Shown here: positions 11,601-22,496 of the stretch, piece after piece | Position numbering within the stretch: the first letter of the stretch is position 1 | Layout of the letters: every line of letters starts with the position of its first letter | From: Bryum argenteum | Lineage: Eukaryota > Streptophyta > Bryopsida > Bryales > Bryaceae | Assembly (NCBI GenBank): GCA_037043015.1 | Contig: CM073321.1 | Coordinates: 29,563,010 to 29,627,009, forward strand | Length of the DNA stretch: 64,000 nucleotides | Direction: 5' to 3' | Made by a program: the position numbers and the translations under genes | Notes under the pieces: model-generated | What the model saw: only the letters and a program-made list of their open reading frames with translations | What the model was told of the DNA's origin: nothing | The model's database searches: none

Positions 11601-12779
11601 AAATCAATTCTACTTTGTGTGCTAGAACTATAAATCAAAAAGTAAATACATAAATATACATACTATACATGTATATAGTAAATATTATATTTATTATATA
11701 TTCAACCATAATACAATACAATTATAATATATATTATATATAATATATACCTTTATATACATATTATACTTTGAAAATAGAAAGTACATACATAAATATA
11801 CATATTCTAATTTATTAATACATAGTATATACATAAATATACACATCCTACTTTAAATATAAATAGTTCAAATACATGAAGAGTTAGATTTCTCTAATTG
11901 ATCTATTGATAAGATTTGTTTATAGAAATAGGAAAGTAAAAGACTATAGAAAGACTTTTAGGTGGATATATAAACTCGTGGGTAAGAAGGTAGAGACTAT
12001 TTTTTGTTGTGAGTTCTTTGGTTATATTTATATACAATTGTTATATTTGATATGAAAATTGGAGTTCTTATCTATCTATCTTGTTGAAGAACAATAATTA
12101 CCAGTTTATAATTATCCTATTAGTATAAGGAATTCGTTCCAAGGGAGACGGTTAAGTAGGAACTTTTAAGCAACTAGGTCTAATTTTAAAAAAAAACCTA
12201 AAACAAACCAAAAAATACAACTTTAAATTGGTAGAGAAAGTTTACACAATTTGGAAAGAAAGTTTTATCGACATATCTTTTTTCTTGAGATCTATCTCAC
12301 GTTTATTTACATGCGCTTCTAACGTTGGTAATTGTATTTTCTAATTCAAAATCACTCAAAACATAGAATTTGGTACAAAGGGCGTTTATTTAGTGTCCAT
12401 TGAGGATGCCCTAATACACATACTGTTGTAAGTCATGTGCATAAAAGTTTGATTTATAGAGCCTCATAGATTGCGAGATGATAATGTATTAGTACACAAG
12501 AGAATTTACGAAATTTCATCATTTTCAGATTGAAGTGAAATTCATAACAAGTTGGTTTTGAGGGGTTTTGGCACTTTTTACGGCTACTTTATATTAGAGG
12601 CCATTTGAAGTTGGGCCCATTTGGAGTTGAGCCCACTTGGACTTAAAGTGGGCCTTAACTTTAGCTGTACTTTACAAAGTGGGTCATAGAGTGGATCTTG
12701 CAATATAAAGTCCTAATGCCCACTTCGAGGGTCCAAATTTAAAATTTTAGAGATAGATAGATTCTCATTGGTTGATGCC

Positions 12780-12800
12780 CAGGGTTTGTAAACGGGCCCA
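12780..12800 (+). other. Candidate left terminus of a hAT-like element
   Basis: CAGGGTTTGTAAACGGGCCC resembles the CAGGG-type ends of plant hAT transposons and lies just outside GC array 3 and gene B. The nearest counterpart on the far side is TAGGGTTGTCA read leftward from about 20461. The 8-bp flanks (TTGATGCC and CGCCTGCA) do not match as a target duplication, so the assignment is tentative. Confidence 0.3.
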
Positions 12801-12825
12801 AGAAATTTTTGGGTTAGGGTTTAGA

Positions 12826-13104
12826 GCGGCGGCCGGCGGCCGGTCCGCCAGGCCCGGCGTGCGAAGGTTCGGCGGTCAGGGTCGGTCGGCCAGGCCCGGG
12901 CGGTCAGGGCGATCAGTCGGCCGGTCTCGAATGACCCGACGGCCGGTCCGGGGGATCGGTCGGCAGGTCCAGGGGTCGGTCGGCAGGTCCAGGGGTCGGT
13001 CGGCAGGTCCGGGGGACCAGTCGGACGGTCCAGCGAGCGGTCGGCCGGTCCGAAGCTTCCGACGGCCAGGCCCGGTCGGCGGTTCGGTCGGCCGGTCCGG
13101 CATG
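12826..13104. repeat. GC array 3, upstream of gene B
   Basis: About 280 bp of GGTCGG/CGGCCGGTCC motifs; the centre (12961-13010) is a clean 20-bp tandem repeat of the type CGGCAGGTCCAGGGGTCGGT. It ends 8 bp before a canonical TATAAA box. Long frames through it on both strands reflect composition only. Confidence 0.75.
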
Positions 13105-13111
13105 AGGGCAC

Positions 13112-13117
13112 TATAAA
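13112..13117 (+). promoter_or_regulatory. TATA box of gene B
   Basis: TATAAA directly downstream of GC array 3 and about 175 bp upstream of the first in-frame ATG of gene B (13291). Expected transcription start is around 13140. Confidence 0.6.
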
Positions 13118-13290
13118 GGGCCGTCCGGCTTCATTTTGCACCACTTCCTCTCCTCATCGTAACCCAATTCGAATGTTCTCCAGTTGCTAAGGCGCCTGCT
13201 GCATTCTAGTTGGAGAGGAGAAAGGGTCGGTTTTTTTTCACATTTGTTGCGGCTACTTCGTCCCGTGGATCCTTCGGTGATACTTGCACG

Positions 13291-16200
13291 ATGACGTCGA
13301 CTGAGAACGTGAACACGAGTATGGAGGTGGAGAATTCGATGATATCAGCAGAGGCGCCTAAAAAGAGGAATAAACAAAAAGGTGCAACTCATGGGCTAAA
13401 TTGGGAGATTTTAGAGAATGAAGACATTAAAGCGGAACGCGGTTGGGAACTGGAGGTGACGGAGTATTGGACCGCTCAAATTTGCAAGAAATATGTGAAG
13501 ATGTTTCACATTGGCAAACTTTGGCCTAAAGAATGTCATACAGTTCATACCAGGAACTTTTCTTGCAACCCGGCAACATGCAAGGATGATCACTTTATCC
13601 ACCGTGCAGAGGAAGTATGGCGGGCCTTGTTCGGGGATCGTGCCAAAACAAAAGGGTACTTTTGTTACCAATTGTTGGCAATGGTGTATGCAGAGTTGAT
13701 ACTGCAGCGCAAGATAAATTGGAGCACGTACCAAACTAATACTCAACATCCGCTTCGAATTGAGAGGAAGCAGAAGCATATCCCAGATTGCTGTGATCCA
13801 CAATCTGCCTTGACAAAGCATATTTTGGAGCTTTTGAGGAAAAAAAAAAAAAAAAAATGCTGGGGAGGATACAACGGATGATGAGAATGTCGTTACAAAG
13901 GATAAAGACATTCCTCTTGCCACGGATGGTCTATCAAACGAACAATCTTCAGTTGATAGGCTTCGGGATGTAAAAGCAGTTGGAAAACAGTCACTGGAAG
14001 AGGCGAATGCAGTGCAAGATCAGGTGGGGGACTTAGAGAATGTAGTGGAAGAGGTACTCTCCGCTCTCATTCCAGATAACCCTATTATTTCCAATGGCCT
14101 AAATTTGACCTTCTCGAATCCAAAATCGAATGAGGCAGGGCCAAGTAAAACATTGGAAACAACATCCATGCCAGATTCCATTACTCCGCAGATGGAGAAG
14201 GATTGGATGTCAAATTTCGAAGAGATATATGAAGGAGTACCAAGCAACAAGAAACTGAGAGTTTCTCACTTATATTGACGAAATGGCGAAGATCTTATAC
14301 GAGGGTTCGGCTCCAGATGGTGAGACGAAGTTGAAGTGGGAAGACACCAAAAAAATCTCAATATTGGAAGCTGGGACCGATATGAAAATCGGGACTGACG
14401 TTCTTGCTGCTATGGCTCCACAGTTTTTAGAAATGTCTAAAACTTTTGCCTCGAATGCTAGAAGCAGCTATAGACTACGAGAAGATATCAGAGAAATGGC
14501 TCCCGTATATGAAATCAAGGATAAAGGATTTGGAGGATCTTTCTAGTCTTGAGGCAAAGTATTCCGTAGCAATTGCCGTGATTGAAAAGGTGGTTTATGA
14601 TTTCAAACTTAATGGATATGAGCGCAGAAAATCCCCGTACTACTGCAAACTCATGGAGGAAGCGATGAACATTTTGAATCCTCCCGAAGAAGGTGATGTG
14701 GAAGATCTTCCCTTAAATCCAAAAGATATTTCTCCAATTTCAAAAATTGAAGAAAGGATCGAAAGGGAAGGTGATCTTATCCCATCTAATTATGATGGGA
14801 ATAATAAGAGTGATGGGCCGGAGATGAAAGGTACTCCATCATGCGAGCCAGGGCCTACTGAGGCAGCAGAGGACATTCATGAGAAGGAAGCACGGTTCAA
14901 TACGCAGGATAAAGGAAAACAAATCATCAATTTGGAAGATGATACGGAATTGGAGGACAATGGAAGGAGAGGCGTGCGTATAGAGGATGATACACATTCG
15001 AAGGGAAAAGCTTGCCTACATAATCAATGTCCTAAAGAAACATTGGAAATGCATATGGAGACAATGATGAAGCAGAGAGATGAGGCACCAGCTGAATTAG
15101 AATCCATACGAATGGCATTGAGAAATGTGGATTATACACCACGCGAAGAGAACATATTGCCTTGGTTGGCTTGGGTTCACCGACTTCAAGATAGGGAGGC
15201 CATGGTTTCAAAGGCACAACATGATCTGAAGAAGATCGCCGCCAAATCATATGGTTCGAGTGAACATGTGAATACATCATTGGAGGAATTTAAAAAATAC
15301 GAAAGATTACGAGAACACAAACCTACTAAGGTCACTATTTGGGGTGATGTGGAGGAGATGATGGAGCGAAAAAATTTCAATCGGATGGGAAAAGATGATG
15401 ATATTGATTGGAGTTTGGAAGTGGCAGAAGGATGGGTGCCATACAACTCATTCTCATCGCATTTTGTGGAATCAAATCGAAATGTAGTTTACACATGCGA
15501 CCCCCCCCCCGACAATACTGAAGGAAAAATGTGGCATGTGCCGATATCATTTCGGTCCAGAAGGAGCGTACACACTGGGCCAATGTGGCCATAACTTTCA
15601 TGTTACTTGCATAGCAAGCGTTGCCCGGGGAAAATCATCATGTCCTATATGTCGTTCTCCAATTAGCACGAGATTCTACGAAGTGATGGGGATGCGCGAT
15701 GTCATGCCACCTGGGCACGAGTTCAACCGATGGAATCTCCCTTTGGATCAACTTCCAAAGAAACTTCACAACTTTCGTGAGTGGGGGAAAGCACTTGAAT
15801 GGGATAGTTCAACATCAAAACACCAGCTCCTCAAGCAGTATGTAGGCGAGACAGATCCATTGCTTTGGATGACACGTGACTACGAGGTGGAGATTAGGGC
15901 GCGAGATATTGAAGACAGCGAGCAACGAGAGATGTTTTGCCGCAACTTTGGAGGACATTGGAGTACTGAACACAATTGTTTCTTCCGATTCCCTCCAAAG
16001 AGAGTAGAGAAGGGAGAAGATGGTTTGTAGCATGAGGTAACAAGTGACATTGAGTTTGGAGAGGAGTACAAGAAGTACGATGATAGCCCGATTGGAAGGG
16101 TTTTAGTCCTAGCGAAATTGGAAGAGGCCGCACACTTACGGATTTCAACGAAGGAGGAATCTTTCAAAGACGCAAACTGTACTTTCTGGGAGACGGTAGA

Positions 16201-16558
16201 GAAATTTGAGTGGCGCATTAAGAACATCATTACTCATTGGACGACAATGATCAAAGACCCCAAGCCGGAGTTATTGGTGTCTATCACAGCAGAGGACTCC
16301 TTTGTGAAGGATGTGGTGGGACGAATCGAGGAGGCCATGAAAATCTTCCGTTCCAAAAATGCTAACCCACCCAAGAAACGAAAAAGGGATGATGGCAATG
16401 AGAGCGACGAGAGTTGGATGTCGGGCAACAACAGAGAAATTGCTGCAGTGGATCAAGAATATGACGAGGGCGGTAGAATTGCTAGACCAAGCCAAAGACC
16501 CCGGACTCGTAGTATAGGACATACGATTGATACAGAAGAGCATTCAGTTGCGATGTAA
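13291..16558 (+). pseudogene. Gene B: gene-A-type N-terminal domain plus RING-H2 protein, frameshifted
   Basis: ATG at 13291, preferred because it is the first in-frame ATG after the TATA box. The protein-like frame moves 1 to 2 at an A18 run (about 13840), 2 to 3 near 14265, 3 to 1 near 14450 and 1 to 2 at a C10 run (about 15505), then hits one TAG (16028) before its TAA at 16556. The implied product is about 1,080 aa: N-terminal domain shared with gene A (RGWELEV, KYVKMFHIGKLWP, AMVYAELILQRKINWST), acidic and coiled-coil-like middle, a RING-H2 finger (CGMC, 14 residues, CGHNFH, C, CPIC) near two thirds, and a C-terminal PPKKRKR nuclear signal. RING-H2 fingers usually bind E2 enzymes. It converges on the hAT transposase; a transposon accessory role is inferred. 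Confidence 0.6.
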
Positions 16559-16718
16559 TAGAAATCCAATAGAAGCGTAAACGGTTTAGAACGGTTATAT
16601 TTCCCGGAATAGAGTCGCATACCATTTTGGATTTGTAATGCATGGTTTTTGTAATGAAGTTTTTTATTTCTTATGATGTAATAGTCTTTTGTTGACTATT
16701 CACCAACATTTTCAGACA

Positions 16719-16755
16719 AAATAAAGTACGAACACATCAATTGTTTGGTAATAAA
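16719..16755 (+). terminator. Two AATAAA polyadenylation-type signals after gene B
   Basis: AATAAA at 16719 and again at about 16750, 160-190 bp past the gene B stop and before the end of the convergent hAT gene at 16834. The spacing suits 3-prime processing of gene B. Confidence 0.4.
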
Positions 16756-16833
16756 GTTTCACGAGCTATACTACCCGAAACATACACGAAGTATGCTAGA
16801 CCTCTACTACGTGTCTGAGCATGTAATTAATTT

Positions 16834-19730
16834 CTATTCATCCACATCGGTGGGAATTGCATAATCGCTGTCTCCTTTGACTTCAGCTGCGCTAGATCCC
16901 GTAGGGTCATCTTTGAAATCACTACTAACTTCTTGTTTGATTCTTCGTTTGTGACTTCCCGGATGAATGATCTTGAATTTTCCCGCATTCTCAATGGCAT
17001 CAAGGGGATTCTTCGGTTTATCATGAAGAAACGGAAGCATTGGAGCTTTACGTTTCGTCATAACTCTTGGAGACTCCTTCTTCCGTAGCCCTGAACCTCC
17101 TGGAAGGTTCTTGTATCCCAATTGAAGAAGCGGTACATCAGAGTCACTAGAGATTCCGCCGGAATTGGTACGTACTGTTCGGGGTCGCACTTGATTTGAA
17201 AGTGACACCAAACGTTTGGAAGATTTCTCCATCACTGTAGGGACCTCTACATCACATTTTTGAAATAGAGACCGAGAGGCAAGAGCAGGCAACGCAGGTT
17301 CGTCCCTAGTGGCGGACGTCATATTTCCCGTGATTGGATCAAACATTACTGTACGGCCATGAGTATCATCCCCCACGATTTTCACATTCAGAACAACATT
17401 CTCGTCCGTATTTGGAGTTAGTCCGGTACGAGGGGTATTATCACAAGTGACTTTGTCGGTGTCCTTTTGAAACCGTGGTAAATGAGCTAGGGGCAACAAT
17501 TCATGTGGATCATCCGCCTCAGCATCATCGTCAACAAAGTCATACGTGGTGTTCGGGACGTTCAAAGCATCTTGCAAGCTCATAGCGGGGATGCTATTGA
17601 GGTCATCTTCTAGGTCCTCTAAAACGTGATCCGAAAAGCCTTCACCAATTGAGTTATGGGGGGTTTCTTCATCCTTGGAGTCACGTACGTTACGATCCTC
17701 TACATCCAAGTTCTCCGAGTACTACCTCTTCTCATCTGTTAACTTTGCGTTTGCAAGTAACTTTGAGTTCGTGTATACAAAGACCAAGTCATCAGCCCTT
17801 TCCGGTAGCAACCGATTCCGCTTCCTATCGTGAACAAAAGAGTAACTGCTCCAATTGCGTTCGCACGCCGACGATGACACTGTTTGAGCTAGGATTCGCT
17901 TTGCAATCGGAGCAAGGAGTTTTCCAACAAACCCTTCAATTTCCCACCAAACAAAGGGAGAACATTTCGACTCAGTAGGATCCAACATCTCATGAAATGG
18001 TGCACTCCTCATTCGAAATGCCATATATTCATTCGCCACATCATGATAAGTGCCCGGAGCACATAGAGTTTTTAGAACACGCCTGCACCCATGCCAGACC
18101 TCAGTATCATCTGCTAACTCTTTGTCATGTAGTAAATAAGGATTCAAAAGTGCACCAGCACAGAGCAGATCTGTTGTCATCATCTTTTTCCTTGCGTAAA
18201 AGTTCTCCTTCGCAATGTCCGCTAAATCCGTCGGGAGAAAAAATGGTTCTGTAGATAGCGTCAGTACATGCTTCTCGAGCTGACGAACGATATGCAAAGC
18301 CTTGCCCGTACAAGGCTCCTTGCCGTCGAATTCCCGAAGAGCATACACTCATCATCGCCACCATATCTCGGAAGTTTGTACAACGCCTCGAAAACCGTCA
18401 TCCAAAACCACTTTTCTTACGTTGCGGGACTCCAGTAATTTATCTCTAGCTGATAGAGACTTCTTCGAGGCATATGACAACCACTGGGGATCTACAACAG
18501 TTTGCTCCAAAGAATCCCGAACCTGCAATAAGCGATCTATCATTATAAAATTGCACGCAAATCTTGTTTTCCCAGGCATCAATAGGCTAAACCTTGTCTC
18601 GTGTTTACGAAACACGGCTAAAGGCATTTGACAATTTTTAATGAACTTGACCAAGCCCTTGGCCTTTTCCAAAGTTTCTTTCACCCATGACGCCTTTCCC
18701 CAATCTTCCAACAACAAATCCATCGCATGCGGGGCGCATCCCTGAATGAATATATGGGGATAATCCTCAACGACTAATCGAGAGGCATCATTACAGAAGC
18801 GTTGTCCATGCAGACTTGGACAACGTTCTCGGGGCCAACTTGTTTGATGAACTTGACCATGATAGAGGCCATATACATTGCTGTCTTTTCTTTGCCAGTA
18901 GTATCGACGGCGCCAAGAAAAAGCTCTCCAGCAGGAGTCACTAGCATTGCATTCACAAGAGGGCGACTACTCACAGATGACCATCCATCCATGGCTAAAG
19001 TTCCCCCGAACTTCCGAAGGCTCTCCTTGAGTCTACTATCTAGTTTTCCTTCTAGATCACTTTTTACTTGTCCCAACAACTTTGTCCGAATGTCATGGTA
19101 AGAAGGAGGGACATATGGTTTTCGGAAAGACGCAGTTTTCATTACAGCTTCCTTGAAGATCGGATTCCGTGCTACAGCAAACGGTACGTTTGCTTCATAG
19201 AAAAACTTTGCCCAAAGTATGTCTAGTTCCCGCCTATCCGCTTCAGCAAAACCATCTTCAATCACAGATTGTTTCATCGCCCTATTGATATGCCCACCAA
19301 CCCTCACTTGTCCCGCGAAGTTAGGAACGGCGGAGATTGATCCAACTAAAGGTGTTGATGGAATCGAAGGGGTAGCTTGAGAGGATCCCACGCAAGAGTC
19401 TCCACCAGTGGACATTGGCGTGCCAACATTCGGAACTTCTGATGACGATGGTATTGAATGAAAACCGCTCATTTCTCCATTATGTGGAGGGAACCGCCCG
19501 TCACATCTTCGAAATAAATCCATCACTCGGGTGTTCAATTTTGGACAAAGCGTTACTATATTAAGGCGGACCCCACGCTTGCCTTCATAGCCAAGGTGAC
19601 TGAGCTGCCGTTCTAGCGTCTTGCTCATAACCTTATGACAGAGATTGCATTGGACCGTTGGGGTCGTGGTAGGTTGGCCTTGTACATCATGAACATCAGT
19701 GAACCAAGGTGAGGATGATTTGTTGGCCAT
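16834..19730 (-). pseudogene. hAT transposase (BED finger, DUF659, hATC) with long C-terminal extension
   Basis: ATG at 19730. Domains in order: BED-type zinc finger near residues 30-65 (CNLC ... HLGYEGKRGV), DUF659-like region (PYVPPSYHDIRTKLL, LAMDGWSS, a VQVCMDNASV stretch holding a catalytic Asp candidate), CAPHAMDLL, then the hATC dimerisation region (WWEIEGFVGKLLAPIAKRILAQ, SSACERNWSSYSFVH). Breaks: a frameshift near 18785, tandem TGA TGA at 18349-18354, and TAG at 17722. Past that TAG the same frame stays open for another 291 codons of acidic and basic low-complexity sequence ending at 16834, an unusual tail for hAT proteins, which normally end soon after hATC. Promoter side shows a TATA box at 19931 and GC array 4. 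It is convergent with gene B. Confidence 0.88.
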
Positions 19731-19930
19731 TTTGATAGGTAGGACACCTCAAAATGATCAAACGTGGTAGTAGATATGTAGAAAAAAATGTCAAGAGTTC
19801 GTAAACGAACTCTGCACTTCCGAACTCAATACGTACCAAGCAACGGACACATAACATAAAGTTATGCAGCTCAGAGACGTTGGGTCGCATTCACAATTCG
19901 GAAGTGAAATGAGGCCTTGTGTCTCTTCTC

Positions 19931-19938
19931 TTATATAC
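19931..19938 (-). promoter_or_regulatory. TATA box of the hAT transposase
   Basis: GTATATAA on the minus strand about 200 bp upstream of the start codon and about 55 bp before GC array 4. Mirrors the TATA placement in gene B. Confidence 0.55.
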
Positions 19939-19994
19939 CTTCAACCCTGAATTTGACCGTTGAAATTTGAATTTTTACCGTTGAAATACAAGTG

Positions 19995-20345
19995 GTCGGG
20001 CCTTCGAGTGGCCGACCTCGCCCGGTCGCCATACGGCGGCGGCGGCCGACCTCGGCCGTCCGCTAACCGGTCGGCGGCCGACCTCGCCGGTCGTCACCCG
20101 GCGGGGCGGCCGATCTCGCCCGGTCCGCTAACCGGCTCGGCGGCCGACCTCGCCGGTCCGCTGTCGGTCGGGCGGCCGACTCGCCGGCCCACACACACGG
20201 TCGGCCTAGGGAACGCTCGGTCCGGCACCGGCCGGCCGTCCGTTGTCGGACGGGGTGTGGTTTGCCGGTCAAACGGTCGGACGGGGGTGCGGTCGGTTGG
20301 TCAAGGATCGGACGGGGGTGCGGTCGGCCACCGGTCGGACGGTAA
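19995..20345. repeat. GC array 4, upstream of the hAT transposase
   Basis: About 350 bp built from GGTCGGCGGCCGACCTCGCC, GCTAACCGG and CGGACGGGGTG motifs in imperfect repetition. With GC array 3 it brackets the convergent gene B/hAT pair. Same motif vocabulary as arrays 1-3 but a different higher-order repeat. Confidence 0.75.
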
Positions 20346-20402
20346 TTTACTCCAGGTAAATTATAAAAAACCCGTTATGTCACCGACAGGTCCTAGGGGC
20401 TG

Positions 20403-20451
20403 AGGACGACCGGACCATGGTCGACCGGTCGCCCCCTGGTCCGGTCGTCCT
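20403..20451. repeat. Perfect 15-bp inverted repeat with GC-rich loop
   Basis: AGGACGACCGGACCA at 20403-20417 is the exact reverse complement of 20437-20451; the 19-bp loop itself contains GGTCGACC and ends in a C5 run. It lies at the outer edge of the composite unit, just before TGACAACCCTA, the best candidate for the right hAT-type terminus. Confidence 0.75.
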
Positions 20452-20469
20452 GACAACCCTACGCCTGCA

Positions 20470-21910
20470 CACTTCCCTTACAATCACACACATTTCCACC
20501 AAAAACACCACACACAACGTGACCAAACTTAATTCTCCATCTTCCCTACTCACACACACTTCTTTCCCAAAAACATAGAACCCTAACCTCTACTTTCTCT
20601 CCCTAGTTGAATACTTGGATGGGGTAGAACTTCATCCATTTCAAACGGATGAAAATTTGTTCATCCAGCAATTCATCCGCAGAGTTTAACTAATTACTTT
20701 GATTATGATTATTAATTAGGATGAATCTAGGTAACTATGAATATTGATAGAGTCATAAAACATAACCAAAAACATGTCATGCTACTTTGACACAATTTAA
20801 TATTACTAATTTAGAATAAACCAAATAAACGCCAGGCCATTTAGGCAAGACCCTTCCAATTATCGTGGGTTTTTCGGAAACCAGAAGAATTAGCCTAAAT
20901 GTCCCCATTGGGGATTCTGAACATGAAAATATTAGACTAACGCTTACGGATTGTGATTTGTACCATCGTGAACCGTTTCGGAGGTTCACACCTTCGTACC
21001 TCATACTTCACAAAGCTTCTCATTCATCCCAACGTTGTCAGAACAAACACAATGCTAACTGCACGTGTTCTGTGTCACTATAACTCCGTGCAATACAAAT
21101 GCTCAGAATTTTTGTACAAGAACTTACAAACAAGTCCATGTACGTTCGTGTAGGTTATATACGTGCTGCACAGGTTTTTCCAAATCCCTGTCCGTCGTCA
21201 AGAAACTCAGACCACTCACCCCCTTTCGTAGGCTGTGGATCACAAAACTCCTTTAAACCCATCTCCTACCCGCTCGAACACCTCCCCAGGAGTGAAGAGG
21301 AACCAAGGCAGAAGGAACAACGGACGTAGAGAATCCGCCAAGGGGTTTGATGTAGGCTCCAGCAATGAGAGTCTATTAAAAAGAAGTTGGAATGCCAATT
21401 ATCATAGGAATTTCCATAGCCGTTCAAGAAGTTGTTCGAACGTGTCATCCAAAGACTCGGTACACACAATATGAATCGATTTGTGCTACTCAACTCCTTT
21501 TAAATTTTTCCCAACTCAGCGTTCATTTTTTTATACTTCCTCATATCATCTCTACTTTATTGTTAATTTCCATGTCATAAAGTAAGCTGTTTATTCTGCA
21601 TGCGAATACCCTAATACTCTTTCATTTTGCATGCGCATGCAAACAAACACTTTGGGAGTAGATGTGTAGGCACCGCTACTCCCAAAAATGGGACCTGAGT
21701 TACTCACCCTCATCAAGTTTCTTGGAGAGGAGGGCCACCCACCATCCAGGACGTGGTAATTCACCAATTTCTAAATGTGAGTCGCGTCAGTTTGCTCCTT
21801 CTTGCAGCAGAGACGATACCCGTTGTCACAGCTAGAAGGATGGAGCCAAACATCATAGACGTTCACCAGAGAGGCGTGACAGCCATAGAAGGGGGCCATT
21901 GAGGGCTCCT
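20470..21910. other. No gene recognised
   Basis: Begins with a CA-rich stretch (20480-20600). Several frames of 60-80 codons exist on both strands without motif or protein-like composition. From about 21240 some plus-strand frames are rich in Ser and Arg (for example around 21370-21450), which might be eroded upstream sequence of the ORF that begins at 21911. Confidence 0.35.
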
Positions 21911-22491
21911 TGAGATTCTATCTCATCTAGTTCACCTTCTGTTAGATGCCATGACTCACTGAGATTCTCACACCGTGCAAGAAGCCTACCGGCATATGAC
22001 GTCAACAAGGAAGGTGGATCTTCTAGCGTCTACAAAAAGCACTTAACCGTGAGTACACACCATCGCCGACTTCTGTCCAGCTTCATTATCAGATCAGAGA
22101 GTACAAAGCGTGAAGAGATAAGAGAAAGGGAAGCGAAGCGGGAGGAGGCAGCAGAGGCAAGAGGAAACCTGGGCAAGAAGCCTCACGACATAAATGTAAG
22201 TTCCAAAGGTAAGCCGTATGGACTTGGTATTATGGTGTGGAATGATAGCCTTCCAAAATTGGTACGTGGTTTAGACCCAACTTACATTGATGTAAGACAA
22301 CAACCCTTTCACTTGATGGACATCCTCATGAAGCGCTTGAGTGAAGATTTTGACTATTCAGAACCTCCAAATCCTGTGTGGCTACGTCACTGCATTCGAA
22401 ACGCCCTGTCCTCATACAAACATGAGCTCATATGTATGATCCAACGAGAGCACGAGCGCCCGCCATGGATCAATGAGACTATCTAGATGAA
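21911..22491 (+). pseudogene. En/Spm ORF1-like (Ptta/Transposase_24-like) frame, left part
   Basis: Open frame after a TGA near 21908, with no ATG at its start (the first GTG is 22049), suggesting a missing upstream exon. It has a charged Arg/Glu stretch (KREEIREREAKREEAAEAR), then a folded-looking region (FHLMDILMKRL ... WLRHCIRNALSSYKHELICM) and a TAG at 22484. The order of an F...W...YK...L block followed by a Ser/Glu/Lys/Asn block resembles the plant Ptta/En-Spm Transposase_24 family. The frame continues on the other side of retrotransposon E1 at 32406: the codons either side of the ACTGG target site join without a shift. Family assignment is by pattern only. Confidence 0.45.
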
Positions 22492-22496
22492 ACTGG
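22492..22496 (+). repeat. Target-site duplication ACTGG, left, of E1
   Basis: Five bases ACTGG directly precede the TGTTACC start of the left LTR and recur at 32401-32405 directly after the right LTR. A 5-bp duplication is typical for Ty3/gypsy integrases. Confidence 0.95.

Larger units (their letters stand above)
9976..12779. other. AT-rich gene-poor block
   Basis: No supported coding frame. Contents seen: TATA-like CTATATTTAG at 10067, second copy of the long duplication (10657-10976), a 50-bp tandem array (11366-11600) and a run of AT-rich near-repeats around ATAAATATACAT (11640-11870). It ends where the GC-rich start of the composite hAT unit begins. Confidence 0.5.

Noticed and set aside
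12772-20469. Firm assignment of hAT termini and an 8-bp target duplication for the composite unit
   Set aside because: CAGGGTTTGTAA at 12780 and the reverse-read TAGGGTTGTCA at 20461 are similar, but the flanking octamers do not match, so the boundaries are left tentative.
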